A stretch of 64,000 nt of DNA from Caenorhabditis remanei (taxonomy: Eukaryota; Nematoda; Chromadorea; Rhabditida; Rhabditidae): contig NC_071332.1 in the NCBI RefSeq assembly GCF_010183535.1, positions 7,440,001-7,504,000 of the forward strand, in the 5' to 3' direction. Under the pieces are notes generated by a model that was not told the DNA's origin, did not search any database, and saw only the letters and a program-made list of their open reading frames with translations. Within the stretch, counting starts at the first letter, position 1. Every line of letters starts with the position of its first letter. Positions 59,671 to 64,000 of the stretch are shown here, one piece after another. Position numbers and translations under genes: made by a program.

Positions 59671-61681
59671 ATGAGAGAGACAATAAACGAGTTGATAACT
59701 GTTATGCTGCCATTATTACTGGTTCTGTTACTTTCAAAATACACAAAAAGTGTGGATCTCGAGTTCTATTTGGATACTGTAAGTTAGATTTGGAGTCATT
59801 TGGTTTCTTCTGAATTTACAGTTTTTATAGTTTGGAAAATTGGAAAACTTGTTGTCCTTTTCTCAACTCATTGATAACAGTGATAAGGTCGCTCGTACAG
59901 TACCGCTCAAAAGAATATTAAGTTTTGTCTTTTTTAGTTGAAAACGCCCAACTTTGAGAGTGTGCCATAGTAAAACTAACTGTCCCACAAAATAACTTCG
60001 AACAGACCAAGAGTAGAACTCCATTTTTGTAGTTGACAACTTTTTTGTAAGGACTATCCCTAGTAAGTTACATATCGTCAAAGTAATTTCTCCCTCAAAT
60101 CGACTAATTTCAGTGCAAAATAGTGCGATTTTTGAGCTGTCGTCTTAAAATGACCATAACTCTCTAGGACAGGTCCGTACAAAAAAGTTGTAAACTACAA
60201 AAATAAAGCTCTACTTTTGATCAGTATAATTCGTTAAAAATTTACTTGATTAGGCAATCAATATTACAAACCAAAACTTAATATACATTTGAGCGGTACT
60301 TATGTATTTCTGCAAACTGTAAGCAAACCAATAACTCGAGAATACAGTTGTTTATGGAGACCGGATGAATATAGTTCCAATTTTACACGATTCATTAAAT
60401 TTACAGCCCGAAGTGATAAAATCTTGGGGATACCCAGTAGAAGTCTACAACACAACCACCGAAGATGGTTACATTCTCCAACTCCACCGTATCCCATATG
60501 GTCGAGACGATCCGATTCCATCAGCTAACCAACCACCTCGTCCTGTGATTTTCCTTCAACACGGTTTTCTCTGCTCTAGTTTCGATTGGGTCGCCAATTT
60601 GCCTCATCAGAGTGCTGGATTTGTGTTCGCTGACGCCGGTTTCGATGTGTGGTTGGGCAATTTCCGCGGCAATACGTACAGTCGAAAACACGTCTCACTG
60701 AATCCAGACAGGGATCAACCATTCTGGGATTGGAGGTGAGAATAAGGAAGTTGGACTAATTAAAGAATTTTCTTCTTTTCAGTTGGGATCAAATATCTCA
60801 GTACGATTTACCAGCAATGATTGGGAAGGCGTTGGAAATTAGTGGACAGGAATCATTGTATTATACTGGATTCTCAATGGGAACTCTGACAATGTTTGCG
60901 AAACTCTCAGTTGATCCTTCCTTCGGTCGTTACGTGAGTCTTCTGGTTTCAAAATTATCCTTCGCATTGAACATTTTTAGATTAAAAAATATTTCGCTCT
61001 AGCTCCAGTTGGAACCATTAAACATGCTCGGGGAGTATTTTCTTTTCTTGGAAGACATTTTGGAGCAAATTATAACGATTATGTCAGCAAATATGGGTCA
61101 GACGAACTGTTTGGAAGCTCTTGGTTGTTCAAGAAAGTGGTGAAATATACATGTGGATTGTTTGAAACTCTCGAAGAACTCTGCTCTGACATCACTCTTC
61201 TTTTTGTTGGAACAGCTAGTGAGAACTGGAATCAGACACGTGTCCCGATATACATGGCACACACCCCAGCTGGCTCTTCTAGTAGTACAATGGCTCATTT
61301 GGATCAGATGTTCTCTTATGGTGGAACACCTGCATACGACATGGGAGAGGAGAAGAATCTGAAAATATACGGACAAAAGCTGCCACCTCAATACAATTTT
61401 ACAAGCATTACGGATGTTGCCATATATCTTTTTTGGAGTGATGATGATTGGCTTTCGACAAAACAAGACCTAAAAGAAACGTTATTTGCGCAATTGAATC
61501 CCCAGATCGTTCAGGTAACAATTTCGAATCTCTGATCCATTTCGAATCATTTCATTAGTTTCCGTTACAGGGAAACTACCGGATTTCAAACTACAATCAT
61601 CTTCATTTCATTTGGGGAACAAACGCAGCAGAAAAAGTTTACAAACGGATAGTTAACATTGTTTCCGATGACTTGAATTAA
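59671..61681 (+). CDS. lipl-4: Lysosomal acid lipase-like protein (LIPL-4 type)
   Basis: AB-hydrolase lipase; C. elegans LIPL-4 releases fatty acids in lysosomes and influences lipid signalling and lifespan. Exons: 59671-59778, 60407-60735, 60783-60933, 60981-61514 and 61571-61681, giving 410 residues. Residues 1-25 form a signal peptide ([15 protein letters not shown]). The acid lipase N-terminal region reads [20 protein letters not shown] then [12 protein letters not shown], followed by the oxyanion [12 protein letters not shown]. The nucleophile Ser is in [11 protein letters not shown] (usual form GHSQG), the Asp in WSDDDWLS and the His in [10 protein letters not shown], so the triad is complete. 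Potential N-glycosylation sites are present (NTTT, NWNQT). Intron 1 holds a palindromic MITE. Position beside dre-1 agrees with K04A8.5. Confidence 0.9.
59901..60298. mobile_element. Palindromic TA-flanked MITE in lipase intron 1
   Basis: Ends are imperfect inverted repeats of about 28 bp starting TACCGCTCAAA (59901) and closing TTTGAGCGGTA (60298). The outer TA pair serves as the target duplication. The inner arms are also inverted copies: TTTTTGTAGTTGACAACTTT near 60025 pairs with AAAGTTGTAAACTACAAAAA near 60186. The whole 398-bp element therefore folds on itself. It makes up most of the 628-bp intron. No coding capacity. Tc1/mariner-like by its TA site. Confidence 0.85.
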
Positions 61682-61710
61682 ATTAATAAATTTGTATTTT
61701 CTATTTGCAA

Positions 61711-61721
61711 AAATCAAAAAC
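61711..61721 (-). terminator. Poly-T termination tract for tRNA-Ser
   Basis: The minus strand reads TTTTTGATTTTT shortly after the tRNA 3' end, the usual RNA polymerase III termination signal. Confidence 0.6.
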
Positions 61722-61725
61722 AATT

Positions 61726-61807
61726 CGATCAGGATGAGATTCGAACTCACGCGGGGAAACCCCAATGGATTAGCAGTCCATCGCCTTAACCACTCGGCCA
61801 CCTGATC
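61726..61807 (-). tRNA. tRNA-Ser (anticodon GCU)
   Basis: An 82-nt class II tRNA. The acceptor stem is GATCAGG paired with CCTGATC and discriminator G. The A box is TGGCCGAGTGGTTAAGGC, the anticodon loop CTGCTAA gives GCU (reads AGC/AGU Ser), a variable arm (TTGGGGTTTCCCCGC) folds into its own stem, and the T arm is GTGAGTTCGAATCTCAT with the B box GTTCGAATC. It lies 45 bp past the lipase stop in antisense orientation. Confidence 0.95.
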
Positions 61808-62535
61808 ACGAAATAAACATCGTCTAGTTTGTGTACACATGCAATCTCTCTTTTTCTCTTACTCTATACGACGTCTCTCTCGAACGGGACAAAAAGAGGG
61901 GGAGAACCAGTGTATCTGTGCTTATTCGAGTATATATTGAGATTTCATATTGAGATGGTGGATGCTTCGTGAATTCACTATGGGAGGAGTGGCTAGGTGC
62001 TTCGCAGGATGCCGCACAGCTTCAACGATACTGTACTCTGCCGTTGAATCGTAAATCCTATGATCTAGATTTGACATAACTGTCAAAAATTAAATTGAAA
62101 TCAAGAGAAATACTTTAATCGGAGTATATACTTTTTGAAAAAGCTGGAAAAATGTTTACATTCGATCCATTCGTATTAATTATTTCCAAGAATCCCCATC
62201 TACTTGTACTCTGAAACTTGGTCCGAGTGTAACAGAGAATAAACTATGTGAAATTGTCCACAAGACAGAATACTAGACTGCTCATAAAAAACATGGAAGA
62301 TCGTAGACAAAACGTATTCTCTACCAGAAGCCAGTGGATTTCCAAACGGTCTTTCTCTCCTCTGTCTTCATGCATTCCTGAGAAGACGTCGAGGAGGAGC
62401 ACACCAAAAAGCACTGCCGATTCGAGTGGATAAACCATAAAAACTTGCTCTCGTGGCTTCTTTCTTTTTCTTTTTGTATCCCTGTTCAAACTTCAACTTT
62501 TCCCCCTTCTTTTTACTCTTTTCTCATTATCCAAA
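61808..62535. other. Intergenic
   Basis: Upstream of the channel gene and of the tRNA. Nothing further seen. Confidence 0.4.
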
Positions 62536-64000
62536 ATGGCACGAAAGGCTGGTGGATCAGCAGCTATCATGTCAGGCCAACCAGTGGTAGTGGTTAAAAA
62601 AAGAAGTGTATTCTGGAGACTCCGTCACGTAGGTCATTCATTTCATTTCATTCACGCCAAGATTCAGAATGAACTCCGCTTTTCAGTTGACAAGACAAGG
62701 CGGTCTTCACGTTGGATTGATTCTTCTCTGTATTCTGTATGTTCATGTTGGAGCATTATTCTTCATGTATTATGAGAGTCCAGAAGAGGTGAGACTAAAT
62801 ATAATCTTAAATGGAAGTGTGACTTGTTTAAGGAAAGGATCCATCGGAAAAACACAAAAAAGTTTGCCAGTTTAAGGGAGAACTTTCTGAGCAGTGTGGA
62901 ACGAGTGAAATTAGAAGATGCGTACGATGAACGAAGAGTCAACGAATCCGTGTCGCGATTAATAGATGAGTATTCGAAACACATGTTTCAGCTTTTCAAA
63001 AATCCAGTGAGTCTTTTATATATCTTAGTTAAGCTGGGGAACCGTACACAACAACCCCTCATTCTGAAATTTCAGGTAGCCGCCAACATGTTCGACTGCC
63101 TCTTCTATGCAAAATCAAACTACACACCTCTCTGGACAACTGACTCTTCTCTTCTCTTCACTGCAACAACTATCATTCCCGTCGGTAAAAAAATCTAATA
63201 ACGTATTCTGTGATGTCAACATATTCTCTTTTTTTGAAGGATATGGATACATTGCTCCGTTGACATCAACTGGAAGAATTGTTCTCTGTATTTATGCTGC
63301 CTTCGGAATCCCTCTTGCTCTTGTCATGATGTCAGATGTTGGCAAGTTTTTTGCGGATGCCTTCGTCAAGTTCTTTCATGAGGTTTTGAGTCTTGTCTGA
63401 GGTTTCAGGAGTAATCAATCTTTCAGAATATCACTGCATTCATGGTCGTTCTGATATTTCTTCTAGTAGCATATTCACTGATTGGAGGGATTGCCTATTC
63501 GAAAGTAACCGGAGTCTCGATGATAGAAGGGATTTATTTCAGCACTATAACAATATTCACAATTGGGTACGGAGATATCAGGTATCTCTATTGTTCCTGG
63601 ATATTCTCAAAAGCTATCATTTTCAGTCCGGCAGTTCCTGTCTACGTTGTCATAGTTTTCATAGTTTTTGGAGTGGCTCTAGTAACTATTGCAAGTGAGT
63701 TAGTTTCTCAGTTCTTCCCTAATTCAGATTGTTTTTCAGTTGATGTAGTGGCTGCCAATATCATTCATCACATTCATTATATGGGTCGACAAGTTGGAAA
63801 AGCAAGAATTATTGCAGACAAAATGCTCAGTGTAAGGAATAGATTAGGCACAAAGTCTCAGATTTTTACAAGTGACATTTCCATTAATTTGTCTCTCGAA
63901 AGCTTCAATCAGTTGAACTGCAATATCAATCAAATCATCTTTCACCTGAGTGCATAGGGTTTTGAAGACTTCGAGGTCAGGGATTCTGGCGCAAGCTTTC
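62536..64000 (+). CDS. Two-pore-domain potassium channel (TWK family), 3' end outside window
   Basis: K2P channel subunit of the plasma membrane. Exons: 62536-62628, 62687-62788, 62833-63006, 63076-63184, 63240-63382, 63427-63581, 63627-63694, 63740-63831 and probably 63958 onward (GFEDFEVRDSGASF). M1 is VGLILLCILYVHVGALFFMY near residue 40. A long extracellular helix region follows (exon 3). P1 is LLFTATTIIPVGYGYIAPLT, M2 is IVLCIYAAFGIPLALVMM, M3 is FMVVLIFLLVAYSLIGGI, P2 is FSTITIFTIGYGDI and M4 is VYVVIVFIVFGVALVTIA. P2 is canonical. P1 has Pro-Val before GYG where Thr-Ile/Val/Thr is usual. Acceptors of exons 3 and 5 end AAG (TTTAAG, TTTTGAAG). The intracellular C-terminus continues past 64000. 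Confidence 0.88.

Noticed and set aside
61586..61840. 84-residue minus-strand open frame
   Set aside because: Runs straight through the tRNA-Ser gene and antisense to the lipase end.
1..64000. CRISPR array, bacterial operon or prophage
   Set aside because: No spaced identical repeats or prokaryotic genes; the whole window is intron-bearing nematode DNA.

Overview
The window is nuclear DNA from a nematode of the genus Caenorhabditis. Introns are short (about 45-60 bp) and AT-rich, with TTTTCAG-type acceptors. Many start codons sit directly behind an unpaired TTTCAG, which is the signature of spliced-leader trans-splicing. The gene content also matches C. elegans chromosome V neighbours that I recall: unc-83, lec-10, a cpt gene, a DGAT2-like gene, an epoxide hydrolase and moc-2 (W01A11); ubh-1, dpy-11, mdh-1 and acs-1 (F46E10); dre-1 and lipl-4 (K04A8). 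I cannot name the species. All exon models come from hand-read splice sites checked for phase; no search was run.

Layout. 1-9.5 kb (+): 3' part of unc-83, ending in a KASH domain. 10.1-10.8 kb (-): single-CRD galectin (lec-10 type). 12.0-15.1 kb (-): CPT1-like carnitine acyltransferase. 17.28-17.83 kb: foldback transposable element with an 8-bp target duplication. 18.0-19.4 kb (+): DGAT2-family acyltransferase. 20.2-21.9 kb (+): microsomal-type epoxide hydrolase. 22.0-23.0 kb (-): molybdopterin adenylyltransferase (moc-2). 23.4-24.1 kb (-): unrecognised basic protein. 25.2-29.0 kb (-): three tandem ubiquitin C-terminal hydrolases. 29.7-30.8 kb (-): dpy-11. 32.6-33.7 kb (-): cytosolic malate dehydrogenase (mdh-1). 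35.5-36.9 kb (+): a secreted Gly/Tyr/His-rich protein and a small unrecognised gene. 38.2-38.5 kb: TA-flanked MITE. 42.5-44.7 kb (+): acs-1-like acyl-CoA synthetase, possibly with exons from 39 and 41.3 kb. 45.1-46.0 kb (-): secreted cysteine-rich protein with a furin-type site. 46.45-46.57 kb: decayed copy of one dre-1 repeat. 47.2-50.8 kb (-): dre-1 (F-box, beta-helix, UBR zinc finger). 50.8-59.3 kb: gene-poor and purine-biased. 59.3 kb (+): 61-residue protein. 59.7-61.7 kb (+): acid lipase (lipl-4 type) with a palindromic MITE in intron 1. 61.7 kb (-): tRNA-Ser(GCU). 62.5-64 kb (+): two-pore potassium channel, running off the end.

This is ordinary euchromatic gene space rather than one dedicated system. 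Several genes share a lipid theme (carnitine acyltransferase, DGAT2-like, acyl-CoA synthetase, lysosomal lipase), but they are not an operon. The least expected signals are the UCH triplet, in which two copies carry an insertion between oxyanion Gln and nucleophile Cys; the three inverted-repeat elements; the dre-1 fragment; and the altered first selectivity filter of the K2P channel.
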